DNA from: VAZQ01 sp963739175
GTDB lineage: Bacteria > Pseudomonadota > Alphaproteobacteria > Rhizobiales > Xanthobacteraceae
Assembly: GCA_963739175.1 (NCBI GenBank)
Contig: CAVTZH010000001.1
Coordinates: 186,001-250,000, forward strand
Direction: 5' to 3'
Length of the DNA stretch: 64,000 nt
Positions 1-8,420 of this stretch are shown piece after piece; position 1 is the first letter of the stretch, and every line of letters starts with the position of its first letter. The position numbers and the translations under genes are program-made. The notes beneath the pieces are model-generated. The model had not been told where the DNA came from, did no database searches, and saw only the letters and a list, made by a program, of their open reading frames with translations.

Positions 1-73
1 GATTATAGCGAAGCAGCAGCGTCAGGGCCTCTTCGTCTTCGACGATCAGAATGCGCGGGCTTGTTCCGCTCAT
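1..73 (-). CDS. phoB: PhoB response regulator, N-terminal fragment
   Basis: Only the first 24 codons lie in the window; the gene runs off the left edge. The ATG at 73 opens a receiver-domain start (MSGTSPRILIVEDEEAL) with the beta-1 strand and the acidic pair that binds Mg2+. It lies 11 bases after phoU on the same strand, the usual phoU-phoB order in alphaproteobacteria. PhoB would be the DNA-binding partner of the PhoR kinase encoded upstream and would act on the Pho box ahead of pstS. The assignment rests on context plus this short stretch. Confidence 0.85.
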   Translation of the reverse strand, partial: MSGTSPRILIVEDEEALTLLLRYN

Positions 74-84
74 GGGCCTTTCGC

Positions 85-801
85 TCAATGCTCGGCGGCG
101 AGCGCCGCCAGGGTATCGCCTTTCGGCCGTTCGTCGGTGATCGGACGGCCTTGCACCATGAAATACACTGTCTCGGCGATATTCGTCGCATGGTCACCCA
201 TGCGCTCGATGTTCTTGGCTGAGAACATCAGGTGGATACAGAACGTAATATGGCGCGGGTCTTCCATCATGTAGGTGAGCAGCTCGCGGAACAGCGAGGT
301 GCACATGGCGTCGATTTCCTCGTCGCCGTTCCAGACCGCCATCGCCTTTTCGAGGTCGTGGCTGGCGTAGCTGTCCAGCACCTGCTTGAGCTGGGTCAGC
401 ACCAGCGCGGACATGTGCTCGACGCCGCGGATCAGCTTCTGCGGGTGGAAGTCGGTGGTGATCGGCACCACGCGCTTGGCGATGTTCTTGGCAAGGTCGC
501 CGATGCGCTCGAGGTCGTTGGCGATACGCAATGCGCTCACGATCTCGCGCAGGTCGACCGCCATCGGCTGGCGCCGCGCGATGGTGAGGACCGATCGCTC
601 CTCGATCTCGCGCTGCAGGTTGTCGATCGCAACGTCGGCAGCGATCACGCGCTCCGCCCGCCCGCTGTCGCGCGTGGCCAGCGCATCGACGGAGTCCGCG
701 ATCTGCTTCTCGGCCAGGCCGCCCATCTCGGCGACCATGCGGGACAGGTCCTGGAGATCGACGTCGAAAGCCTTGGCGGTGTGTTCGTTCATCATTGCCA
801 T
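85..801 (-). CDS. phoU: phosphate transport system regulator PhoU
   Basis: This 238-residue protein has the two PhoU helical-bundle repeats. Each carries the metal-binding type of motif: NDLERIGDLAKNIA near residue 95 and KNIERMGDHATNIAE near residue 200. PhoU is a cytoplasmic adaptor between the PstSCAB importer and the PhoR kinase that keeps the Pho response off when phosphate is plentiful. Length matches the family (about 230-240). The start is the ATG at 801, preceded by an AAGGA-like ribosome site. It follows pstB by 26 bases and precedes phoB by 11, so it is probably cotranscribed with both. Confidence 0.97.
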   Translation of the reverse strand: MAMMNEHTAKAFDVDLQDLSRMVAEMGGLAEKQIADSVDALATRDSGRAERVIAADVAIDNLQREIEERSVLTIARRQPMAVDLREIVSALRIANDLERIGDLAKNIAKRVVPITTDFHPQKLIRGVEHMSALVLTQLKQVLDSYASHDLEKAMAVWNGDEEIDAMCTSLFRELLTYMMEDPRHITFCIHLMFSAKNIERMGDHATNIAETVYFMVQGRPITDERPKGDTLAALAAEH

Positions 802-827
802 TGTCCTTACCGCTGCCCCTCGCCCGG

Positions 828-1655
828 TTAGCCGAAGCGGCCGGTGATGTAGTCCTGGGTGCGCCGGTCGTTCGGCGCGGTGAACATCTTGCTGGTGACG
901 TCGAACTCAATCAGCTCGCCCAGATACATGAACGCCGTGAAGTCGGAGACGCGGGCCGCCTGCTGCATGTTGTGAGTCACGATCACGATCGTGTAGTCGG
1001 TCTTCAATTCGTCGATCAGCTCCTCGATCTTGGCGGTCGAGATCGGATCGAGCGCCGAGCACGGCTCGTCGAGCAGGATGACGTCGGGCTTCACTGCGAC
1101 GGTCCGGGCGATGCAGAGCCGCTGCTGCTGGCCGCCCGACAGGCTCAGCCCGTTGGTCGCAAGCTTGTCCTTGACCTCTTCCCAGAGCGCGGCGCGGCGC
1201 AGCGACTGCTCGACCCGGATGTCGAGATCGGCCTTCGGCAGCTTCTCATAGAGCCGGACGCCGAAGGCGATGTTCTCATAGATCGACATCGGGAACGGCG
1301 TCGGCTTCTGGAACACCATGCCGATGCGGGCGCGCAGCATGTTGAGGTCCTGCTTCGGCGCCAGGATGTCCGCGCCGTCGAACGAGATGTCGCCTTCCGC
1401 GCGCTGGTGCGGATAGAGGTCGTACATGCGGTTGAGCACGCGCAGCAGTGTCGACTTCCCGCAACCCGACGGGCCGATGAAGGCGGTGACGCGCTTCTCG
1501 TACAGCGGCAGGCTGATGTCCTTGAGCGCCCGATTGTCGCCGTAGAAGAAATTCAGGCCGCGGATCGAGATCTTCTCCGCCAGGTCGCCATCGATGGCGG
1601 CGTGTTGAACGACCATCGGGGACGCGACGACAGGAGCAACAGAAGCGACGTTCAT
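828..1655 (-). CDS. pstB: phosphate ABC transporter ATPase PstB
   Basis: A 275-residue ABC ATPase that powers phosphate import with PstA and PstC. It has Walker A GPSGCGKST at residues 61-69, the PstB-typical FQKPTPFPMSIYENI segment in the Q-loop region, the signature LSGGQQQR, Walker B VILLDEPCSALDP and a switch histidine in VTHNM. The frame stays open far upstream, but the ATG at 1655 is chosen because it overlaps the pstA stop by four bases (ATGA), a translational-coupling arrangement, and gives the normal PstB length. Confidence 0.97.
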   Translation of the reverse strand: MNVASVAPVVASPMVVQHAAIDGDLAEKISIRGLNFFYGDNRALKDISLPLYEKRVTAFIGPSGCGKSTLLRVLNRMYDLYPHQRAEGDISFDGADILAPKQDLNMLRARIGMVFQKPTPFPMSIYENIAFGVRLYEKLPKADLDIRVEQSLRRAALWEEVKDKLATNGLSLSGGQQQRLCIARTVAVKPDVILLDEPCSALDPISTAKIEELIDELKTDYTIVIVTHNMQQAARVSDFTAFMYLGELIEFDVTSKMFTAPNDRRTQDYITGRFG

Positions 1656-2509
1656 AGCTGTTTCCTCGATGCAAGCGCACGCGCCGTGATACTGAGCGCG
1701 AGCACACTGAGCGTAATGAGAAGGGCGCCGGCCCAGGCCAGCTTCTGCCAGTCGGCATAGGGGCTCAACGCGAACTGGAAGATGACCACCGGCAGATTGG
1801 CCATCGGCGCGTTGAGGTTGGTGCTCCAGAACTGGTTGTTGAGCGAGGTGAAGAGCAGCGGAGCGGTCTCGCCGCTGATGCGGGCGACCGCGAGCAGCAC
1901 GCCGGTGATCATGCCGGTCTGCGCCGCGCGGTAGCACACCTTGCGGATGATGACGGCGCGCGGGGTGCCGAGCGCCGCGGCGGCCTCGCGCAGCGGGTTC
2001 GGCACCAGAAGCAGCATGTCTTCGGTGGTGCGCACCACCACCGGCAGAACGATCACGGCCAGCGCCACCGCTCCGGCCCATGCCGAGAAGTGACCCATCT
2101 TGACGACCATGACCTCGTAGATGAACAACCCGACCACAATCGAGGGCGCGCTGAGCAGGATGTCGTTGATGAACCGCACGACCGACGTGAGACGGTCATA
2201 GCGGCCGTACTCGGCCATGTAGGTGCCGGCGAAGATACCGACCGGCGTGCCAATGACCACCGCCAGGGTGGTCATGATCAGGCTTCCGACGATGGCGTTC
2301 AAAAGCCCGCCGTCGGCGCCGGGTGGCGGCGTCATTTCCGTGAAGACCTTCAGCGACAGCCCGCTCAGTCCTTCCCACAGCAACGCGCCCAGGATCATGA
2401 CCAGCCAGCCGAGGCCCAACGCGGTGGCGGCGAACGCCAGCACCTTCAGTGTTGCGTCTTTACGGCGGCGGCGGGCGTAGAGACTTTTCATGGCGGCAGC
2501 ACTTGTCAT
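1652..2509 (-). CDS. pstA: phosphate ABC transporter permease PstA
   Basis: A 285-residue inner-membrane permease with about six membrane segments and the cytoplasmic coupling loop (LREAAAALGTPRAVIIRKV, near residue 175) that contacts PstB. It forms the phosphate channel with PstC. It overlaps pstB by four bases and starts 4 bases after pstC ends, so the three genes are one transcription unit. Confidence 0.96.
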   Translation of the reverse strand: MTSAAAMKSLYARRRRKDATLKVLAFAATALGLGWLVMILGALLWEGLSGLSLKVFTEMTPPPGADGGLLNAIVGSLIMTTLAVVIGTPVGIFAGTYMAEYGRYDRLTSVVRFINDILLSAPSIVVGLFIYEVMVVKMGHFSAWAGAVALAVIVLPVVVRTTEDMLLLVPNPLREAAAALGTPRAVIIRKVCYRAAQTGMITGVLLAVARISGETAPLLFTSLNNQFWSTNLNAPMANLPVVIFQFALSPYADWQKLAWAGALLITLSVLALSITARALASRKQL

Positions 2510-2513
2510 GGCG

Positions 2514-3530
2514 TCACCCGATCCTTCGCTCGACGCGCAGCAGCAGGTAGCGCGCGATCGCGAGCACGGTGAAGGTGATGAAGAAGAGGATCAGGCCGAG
2601 CGCGATCAAGGCCGAGGTGTAGAGGTCCCCGACCGCTTCGGCGAATTCGTTGGCGATGGTCGCTGAGATGGTGGTGCCCGGCGCCAGGATCGACGCCGAG
2701 ATGCGATGCGCGTTGCCGATCACGAAGGTGACCGCCATGGTCTCGCCGAGCGCACGCCCGAGGCCGAGCATCACGCCGCCGATCACGCCGACCCGCGTGT
2801 AGGGCAGCACGACGTTGCGGAACACTTCCCACCTGGTGCAGCCGAGCCCATAAGCCGCTTCCTTGAGCACCGGCGGGACCGCTTCGAACACGTCGCGAGA
2901 GATCGACGTGATGAACGGCAGCACCATGATCGCGAGGATAAGGCTCGCGGTCAGCACGCCGATGCCGTAGGGCGGCCCGGCAAACAGCGACGACAGCACC
3001 GGAATGCTGCCGAACAGCCCGATCAGGAACGGTTGCACGGTCTTCTGCAGGAACGGTGCGAAGACGAACAGGCCCCAAATCCCGTAGATGATGCTCGGAA
3101 TGCCCGCGAGCAACTCGATCGCGATGCCGATCGGCCGCCGCAGGAACATCGGGCACAGCTCGGTCAGGAAGAACGCGATCATGATGCCGATCGGCACCGC
3201 GATCAGCATGGCGATAAAGGACGTGACGATGGTTCCGTAGATCGGCGCGATGGCGCCGAACTGATCGGTCACCGGATTCCAGTGATCGTCGATCAGGAAG
3301 GTGAAACCGAAGGCGCGGATTGCCATCATCGAGCCTTCGATCAGCGCAATGATGACGCCGCCAAGCAGAAGCAAAACGGCGATCGCCGAGAACTTCGTCA
3401 CCCAGCGGAAGATTTGGTCGCCCAGGCGCAGCCGCTGCATCGCCTTTGCCCGTGACTCGGCGTGATCGCCGATCAGGCTACTGTCCCCTCGCAATGCAAC
3501 GTCAACCACGGCTTGTTTCTCCGTAGGCAC
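2514..3530 (-). CDS. pstC: phosphate ABC transporter permease PstC
   Basis: A 338-residue permease with a cytoplasmic N-terminal extension of about 45 residues, a first membrane helix near residues 46-70, a periplasmic loop, and then the binding-protein-dependent transport core with the EAA loop LKEAAYGLGCTRWEVFRNV. It pairs with PstA. The reading starts at a GTG (3530); an internal start is possible. It is separated from pstS by about 140 bases that hold a hairpin, which probably lowers its expression relative to pstS. Confidence 0.95.
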   Translation of the reverse strand: MPTEKQAVVDVALRGDSSLIGDHAESRAKAMQRLRLGDQIFRWVTKFSAIAVLLLLGGVIIALIEGSMMAIRAFGFTFLIDDHWNPVTDQFGAIAPIYGTIVTSFIAMLIAVPIGIMIAFFLTELCPMFLRRPIGIAIELLAGIPSIIYGIWGLFVFAPFLQKTVQPFLIGLFGSIPVLSSLFAGPPYGIGVLTASLILAIMVLPFITSISRDVFEAVPPVLKEAAYGLGCTRWEVFRNVVLPYTRVGVIGGVMLGLGRALGETMAVTFVIGNAHRISASILAPGTTISATIANEFAEAVGDLYTSALIALGLILFFITFTVLAIARYLLLRVERRIG

Positions 3531-3632
3531 CTTGGCACGCTCCCGGTCTGGACCAGCTTTTGGGAGCCCAACTCAATCGGCCGTACGATCGCAATGCAAG
3601 CCCCAGACCCCGGCCGACTTCACAGAATGATT

Positions 3633-3660
3633 GGAAAAGACGCCTTTCGGCGTCTTTTCC
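3633..3660 (-). terminator. hairpin between pstS and pstC (attenuator or terminator)
   Basis: A perfect 12-bp stem (GGAAAAGACGCC pairing with GGCGTCTTTTCC) closes a 4-base loop, starting 14 bases after the pstS stop. The T-run lies inside the 3' arm. In pst operons a partial terminator or stabilising hairpin here lets the binding protein be made in excess over the permeases; that role is inferred. Confidence 0.75.
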
Positions 3661-3673
3661 ATTTAGCGTCTCG

Positions 3674-4720
3674 TCAGTTCGACACCACGAAGATCGGCTT
3701 GCCGCCGGCGTCCTTGATCTCGGTCGCCCACATGTTCTGGACGTCCTTGATCACGCTGTTCGGCATCGGAACGTAGTGCAGCTCATCGGCCATCTTGCCG
3801 CCGTTGGCATAGGCCCAGGCGAAGAACTTCAGGGCTTCACGCGTCGACGCGACGTCCTTCGGCTGCTTGTAGATCAGGATCCAGGTCGGCGCGGTGATCG
3901 GCCATGACGCATCGCCCGGCTGGTTCGCCAGCAGCACGCCGTAGCCCGGCTCCGACTTCCAATCCGCGTTCGCGGCCGCAGCCTGGAAGCTCTCCGACGT
4001 CGGCGATACGGTCTTACCCGCCTTGTTCAACATGCGGGCATAGGACAGCTTGTTCTGCAGCGCGTAGGCGTATTCGACATAGCCGATCGAGCCCTGCGTG
4101 TTGGCCACGTTGTTGGCCACGCCTTCATTGCCCTTGGCGCCGATGCCGACCGGGAAGCGGACCGAGGTGTTGACGCCGACCTTCGACTTCCAGGTCGGGC
4201 TCACTTCCGCGAGATAGTAGGCGAAGTTGTACGTGGTGCCGGAGCCGTCCGAACGATGGACGATGGCGATCGCCTGCTTCGGCAGCTTGAGGCCCGAATT
4301 GAGCTTGGCGATCGCGGGATCGTCCCAGCTCTTGATCTCGCCGAGGAAGATGTTGGCGAGCGTCGGCCCGTCGAGCGCCAGTTGACCGGGCTTGAGACCG
4401 GGCACGTTGACGACCGGCACAATGCCGCCCATCACCATCGGGAACTGGGCAAGCCCGTGCTTCTCGAGATCGGGACCCTTCAACGGCGCGTCGGTGGCGC
4501 CGAAGGTAACGGTGCGGGCATAGATCTGCTTGATGCCGCCGCCGGAACCGATCGACTGATAGTTCAGGTTGACGCCAGTGACTTTCTTATAGGCGTCCGC
4601 CCATTTCGCGTAGACCGGATAAGGAAACGACGCGCCGGCGCCCGAAATTTCGGCGGCGAGCGCGATGGTGCTGACGGCAGCGACGGCGCTTGCCGCCACC
4701 AGGGTTCGGAACAGTTTCAC
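3674..4720 (-). CDS. pstS: periplasmic phosphate-binding protein PstS
   Basis: A 348-residue periplasmic phosphate receptor. A signal peptide (about residues 1-22, cleaved after LALA) precedes the mature start AEISGAGASFPYPVYAKW. Phosphate-site motifs are visible: GASFPYP, SIGSGGGIKQI and HRSDGSGTTYNF. The frame is open further upstream, but the GTG at 4720 is the sensible start because it has an AGGAGAG ribosome site 5-6 bases ahead and puts the signal peptide at the N-terminus. It is the first gene of the pst cluster behind a Pho box. Confidence 0.96.
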   Translation of the reverse strand: MKLFRTLVAASAVAAVSTIALAAEISGAGASFPYPVYAKWADAYKKVTGVNLNYQSIGSGGGIKQIYARTVTFGATDAPLKGPDLEKHGLAQFPMVMGGIVPVVNVPGLKPGQLALDGPTLANIFLGEIKSWDDPAIAKLNSGLKLPKQAIAIVHRSDGSGTTYNFAYYLAEVSPTWKSKVGVNTSVRFPVGIGAKGNEGVANNVANTQGSIGYVEYAYALQNKLSYARMLNKAGKTVSPTSESFQAAAANADWKSEPGYGVLLANQPGDASWPITAPTWILIYKQPKDVASTREALKFFAWAYANGGKMADELHYVPMPNSVIKDVQNMWATEIKDAGGKPIFVVSN

Positions 4721-4916
4721 GGCTCTCTCCTGTCTTTGCAGCCAAACGCCCTGCCTACGCGAACGTGCGTTCGCGTCCGCAGTTGCACGGCTTTTCCGGG
4801 TTGTTGTTGTTAGACGCTGTAGCAACCCGCGCCGGAATCCATCGGGGCTAGCCCTGTCATGATCCGAGCGCGCGAGTAGTCGTAGGCGTCCCATGTCATC
4901 GTTCTATGATGGCTGG

Positions 4917-4933
4917 ATGACAGTCAGATGACA
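4917..4933 (-). promoter_or_regulatory. Pho box upstream of pstS
   Basis: On the minus strand the hexamer TGTCAT occurs twice with an 11-base period (positions 4933-4928 and 4922-4917), and the second is part of CTGTCAT. This is the canonical tandem PhoB half-site arrangement. It lies about 200 bases upstream of the pstS start and downstream of phoR, so it should activate pstSCAB-phoU-phoB at low phosphate. Confidence 0.85.
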
Positions 4934-4956
4934 CAGCTAAACGATTGGAAGCGCTG

Positions 4957-6258
4957 CTAATTCGCCCTTGGGGGCACCCCGCCAAGGGGCAGCACGGCGG
5001 TAAACGAGGCGCCCTGCCCGTAGCTGCTTTCGATCGACAGCCGCCCGCCATGGCGGTTGAGGATGTGCTTGACCAGCGCGAGACCGAGACCGGTGCCGCC
5101 CTGCGCGCGGCTGTCGGCGACGTCGACGCGGTAGAAGCGCTCGGTCAGGCGCGGCAGATGCTCGGGCGCAATGCCGGGGCCGTAGTCGCGGACCGCGACC
5201 CGCGCTTCGCCGCGGGCGCTGTCGGCAGAGACGGCGATATCGACACGCTTGCCGGAGGCGGCGTATTTGAGCGCGTTTTCGATCAGGTTCTCGAACACCC
5301 GCAGCAGCTCGTCGCGGTCGCCGAGCACCTCGACCTGATCGGCCGACGTGCTGACATTGACCTCGACCTCGCGGTCGCGCGCCAGCGTCTGCAACCCGTC
5401 GACCACCTGCCGGATGATCGCGCGCAGATCGACCCGCGTATTGGGACGCAGATGCGCGTTGAGCTCGATGCGCGACAGCGACAGGAGATCATCGATCAGG
5501 CGCGCCATGCGCGTCGCCTGCGCCTGCATGATCGACAGGAATTTGGTGCGGGCCGCGGGATCGTCGCGCGCCTGGCCCTGCAGCGTCTCGATGAAGCCCG
5601 ACAACGCGGCGAGCGGGGTGCGCAACTCGTGGCTGGCATTGGCGACGAAGTCGGCGCGCATTTCCTCGACCCGCCGCAGCGGCGTGAGGTCGTCGAGCGT
5701 CACCAGCACCAGCCGGGTCGGCGGCTGCATGGCCTGGCCCCGCAACGCGACCGGCACCACGATCGCCTCATACCAGCGCTCGAGCGGCACGCGCTCGATG
5801 AACTCGACCCGCTGTGCCACGTCGCTGGCAATCGCGCGCCGGATCGCTTCCAGCACTTCCGGCACCCGCAGCGCCAGCGACACCGGCTCGCCGCGCCGCA
5901 GCGCCGGCGCGACCGCCCGCGCCGGCGCATTCGCCGCCAGGACCTCGCCCTGGATGTCGAGCGCGATAACGGGCTGCGGCAAGCCCGACAGGACCGTTTC
6001 GAGAAGCGGAATCTGTTCGAGTGTCGTGCGGCTGTCGACAATCGCCGCAATGAGCGGCGCAGCCACGGGGTTGTCCCGGCTCAGCAGGATCGCCGACGCA
6101 ATGAGCACGAAAGCGGCCACCGCCGGCACCGCCGACAGCGCGCCGAACACCCACAGCGCGCCCAACACAAGCGCCACCACGCCCAGCGCGAAACGCATGG
6201 AGCCGATCCGCCTGTAGACGCGGCTGCCTCGGAGCCATTCGCTGTTGGCGAGCGCCAT
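4957..6258 (-). CDS. phoR: phosphate-regulon sensor histidine kinase PhoR
   Basis: A 433-residue membrane kinase that phosphorylates PhoB. Two closely spaced hydrophobic segments lie near residues 22-60, a PAS-like region spans about 85-195, and the HisKA motif FVANASHELRTPLAAL places the phospho-acceptor His near residue 210. The ATPase domain shows its N-box (ENLIENALKY), DYGPGI and GTGLGLALVKHI. The ATG at 6258, just after a GGGG-rich ribosome site, is preferred over a TTG seven codons upstream. It sits upstream of pstS on the same strand, the usual alphaproteobacterial order. Confidence 0.93.
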   Translation of the reverse strand: MALANSEWLRGSRVYRRIGSMRFALGVVALVLGALWVFGALSAVPAVAAFVLIASAILLSRDNPVAAPLIAAIVDSRTTLEQIPLLETVLSGLPQPVIALDIQGEVLAANAPARAVAPALRRGEPVSLALRVPEVLEAIRRAIASDVAQRVEFIERVPLERWYEAIVVPVALRGQAMQPPTRLVLVTLDDLTPLRRVEEMRADFVANASHELRTPLAALSGFIETLQGQARDDPAARTKFLSIMQAQATRMARLIDDLLSLSRIELNAHLRPNTRVDLRAIIRQVVDGLQTLARDREVEVNVSTSADQVEVLGDRDELLRVFENLIENALKYAASGKRVDIAVSADSARGEARVAVRDYGPGIAPEHLPRLTERFYRVDVADSRAQGGTGLGLALVKHILNRHGGRLSIESSYGQGASFTAVLPLGGVPPRAN

Positions 6259-6301
6259 CTCGCCCCTGCGATAAACCAAGGTTCCGCCGATCGCAACAAC
6301 C

Positions 6302-7360
6302 TCACGCCGCCGGCGGTGGATCGAGCGGCCGCCGCGCGCGCGCGCGGGACGCGCTGACCGCGAGCATGATCTCGCGCAGGCCCAGGATCAGAAGCGAGAG
6401 CGCAAACGGGATAATGTAATAAAGCAGCCGGAACAGCAGCAGGCCGGCGAGCAGGTCGGCGGGGTGATACTGCCAGAGCGCGACCAGCATGGCGGCGTCG
6501 AAGACGCCGAGGCCGCCCGGCGAGTGGCTGGCAAAGCCGAGCAGCGTCGCCGACACGAAAACGACGGCCAGCACGACGAAGCCGATATGCGGCTCGTCCG
6601 GCAGCAGCACATACATGGCCAGTGCGCAGAATGTCAGATCGACGATGCCGATGCCGATCTGCAGCAGCGTGAGCGGGCCGCCGGGAAGCGTGACCTGCCA
6701 GCCCTCGCGGCCGATGACGCGCTGTCCGGTCCACACCCAGGCGACATAGAGCGCCAGGATGGCGAGCGTGACGAGCGCAAGCAGGCGATTGAACCAGGGC
6801 GGCAATTGGTTGATGGCGCTCGCGCCTTCCGGCACATAGGCGATGCCGAGACCGAGCACGGTGGCGTTTCCGAGCCAGAACGTGAGGCCCGCAATGAAGC
6901 AGAGCTTCGCGACCTCGACCGCGTTGAGCCCCCAGGCGGAATACACGCGATAGCGCACCGCGCCGCCGGTGAAGACGCTGGCGCCGACATTGTGGCCGAC
7001 CGAATAGCTGGTGAACCCGCCGAGCGCGGCGATGCGGTACGGCACGTCACCGCGGCCGATCGTACGCAGCGCGAAGAGATCGTAGAACGTCAGCGTGAAA
7101 TAGCCGAACGCGACGAACAGCGCGGCGAGCAGGATGTCGCCAGGGTCGGACCTGCGAAGGGCCTGCAGGACGTCCTTCAGTTCAATGCCGTGCAGGGTCT
7201 TGAACAGCACAAAGACCGCAATCGCGATGATCGTGAGACTAATCGCGACGCCGATCCGGCCCCAGCCGATCTTCTGATCGCAAAACCTATAGGTGAGATG
7301 CGCGGCGTCGATCACGCCTTGCAGGCGTTTCGGCGTATTCGGCTCGGTCGGCTGGTTCAT
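6302..7360 (-). CDS. UPF0104/LPG-synthase-type membrane protein
   Basis: A 352-residue integral membrane protein with about eight helices, matching the transmembrane (flippase-like) half of lysylphosphatidylglycerol synthases. Typical features are the conserved run GGFTSYSVGHNVGASVFTGG, AVRYRVYSAWGL and the late SHSPGGLGVFDAAML segment. It lacks the C-terminal aminoacyl-transferase domain of full MprF, so a catalytic role in lysyl-lipid synthesis cannot be claimed. Start: the ATG at 7360 (MNQPTEPN) is preferred to an upstream start that would add 34 low-complexity residues. It lies 43 bases upstream of phoR and may be cotranscribed with it. Confidence 0.8.
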   Translation of the reverse strand: MNQPTEPNTPKRLQGVIDAAHLTYRFCDQKIGWGRIGVAISLTIIAIAVFVLFKTLHGIELKDVLQALRRSDPGDILLAALFVAFGYFTLTFYDLFALRTIGRGDVPYRIAALGGFTSYSVGHNVGASVFTGGAVRYRVYSAWGLNAVEVAKLCFIAGLTFWLGNATVLGLGIAYVPEGASAINQLPPWFNRLLALVTLAILALYVAWVWTGQRVIGREGWQVTLPGGPLTLLQIGIGIVDLTFCALAMYVLLPDEPHIGFVVLAVVFVSATLLGFASHSPGGLGVFDAAMLVALWQYHPADLLAGLLLFRLLYYIIPFALSLLILGLREIMLAVSASRARARRPLDPPPAA

Positions 7361-7462
7361 CGCGTCCGAATGGGATCGATATGGCTTCCGGGTATCCGGA
7401 CCGCTTCCGAGACCTAGCAAATCTCGCATGCGGTGGCGAGCACCGCCGCCCGCGCGGCGCAT

Positions 7463-8356
7463 CTATTTGAGCTCGCCATCCCGGAAGAACGCGCGTAGCT
7501 CCGTATAGGTTTCCTCGGGCGCTTCCTCCTGGACGTAATGCCCGCTCGGCAGCGCCTTGCCCGCCCGGATGTCGGAGGCATAGCGCGGCCAGATTTCCAT
7601 CGATTTCTGGTTGCGTCCGACCCCGCCGGTGGCGCCCCACAACAGCAGCAGCGGACAGTCTATCTTGCGCCCGGCCTGCACATCGGCCTCATCCATTTCG
7701 AGATCGATCGAGGCGCCGGCGCGGTAGTCCTCGCAGATCGCGTGGATCGTCGCCGGATTGCGGAAACAGCGCATGAAGTCCTCGAGCGCCGCGGGATCGA
7801 AGAAGCTCAGGCCCTGCTCGGTCTTGGCGAGCTTCTTCTTGATGAACCAGTCGGGATCGGCACCCATCATCTTCTCGGGCAGGTCGTAGGGCTGGATGTT
7901 GAAGAACCAGTGCCAGGAGAACGTCGCCCAGGATTTGCTGATGTTGGCGTAGAGATAGTGCTGCGGCACGATGTCGATGATCGCCGCGCGCACGACCTTC
8001 TGCGGATGGTCGAGGCACATGCGGTGCAGCACGCGCGCGCCGCGGTCGTGGCCAGCGGCGTAGAAGCGCTCGAAGCCGAGCGCCGCCATCACCTCGACCT
8101 GGTCCTGCGCCATCGCGCGGAACGAATAATTGATGTGCCTGGGCCCGCCCGGCGGCTTTTCGGAATCGCCGTAGCCGCGCAGGTCGGTCGCCACCACCGT
8201 GAACTCGGTGGCGAGCCGCGGCGCGATCTTCTGCCACGACAGGTGGTTGAACGGATTGCCGTGCATCAACAGCAGCGGCGGCCCCTTGCCGCCGGTCACG
8301 GTGACGATCCGGGCTCCGGATGTCTTGATCTCGCTGCGCTTGAATCCGTCCAGCAT
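7463..8356 (-). CDS. alpha/beta hydrolase, fluoroacetate/haloacetate dehalogenase type
   Basis: A 297-residue alpha/beta hydrolase. The residues that define fluoroacetate dehalogenases fall in register: nucleophile D104 in AGHDRGAR, halide/carboxylate-binding R105 and R108, H149 and W150 in SWHWFFNIQ, Tyr near 211, and catalytic His 273 in SGHYVQEEAP. The expected reaction is hydrolysis of a 2-haloacetate to glycolate; the true substrate is unknown. The ATG at 8356 is chosen because GGAGGCGGT sits just ahead of it. It lies 65 bases downstream of an orphan Bug binding protein on the same strand, which may deliver an organic acid. Confidence 0.85.
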   Translation of the reverse strand: MLDGFKRSEIKTSGARIVTVTGGKGPPLLLMHGNPFNHLSWQKIAPRLATEFTVVATDLRGYGDSEKPPGGPRHINYSFRAMAQDQVEVMAALGFERFYAAGHDRGARVLHRMCLDHPQKVVRAAIIDIVPQHYLYANISKSWATFSWHWFFNIQPYDLPEKMMGADPDWFIKKKLAKTEQGLSFFDPAALEDFMRCFRNPATIHAICEDYRAGASIDLEMDEADVQAGRKIDCPLLLLWGATGGVGRNQKSMEIWPRYASDIRAGKALPSGHYVQEEAPEETYTELRAFFRDGELK

Positions 8357-8420
8357 ACCGCCTCCAAGAATGCGTTTCCTCACACGTCCGTCGTCTTGTC
8401 AGCGCGACGGATCAGTATTG

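Noticed and set aside
4945..6357. Plus-strand 470-codon frame opposite phoR
   Set aside because: Shadow of a well-supported kinase; Arg/Asp/His-rich composition.
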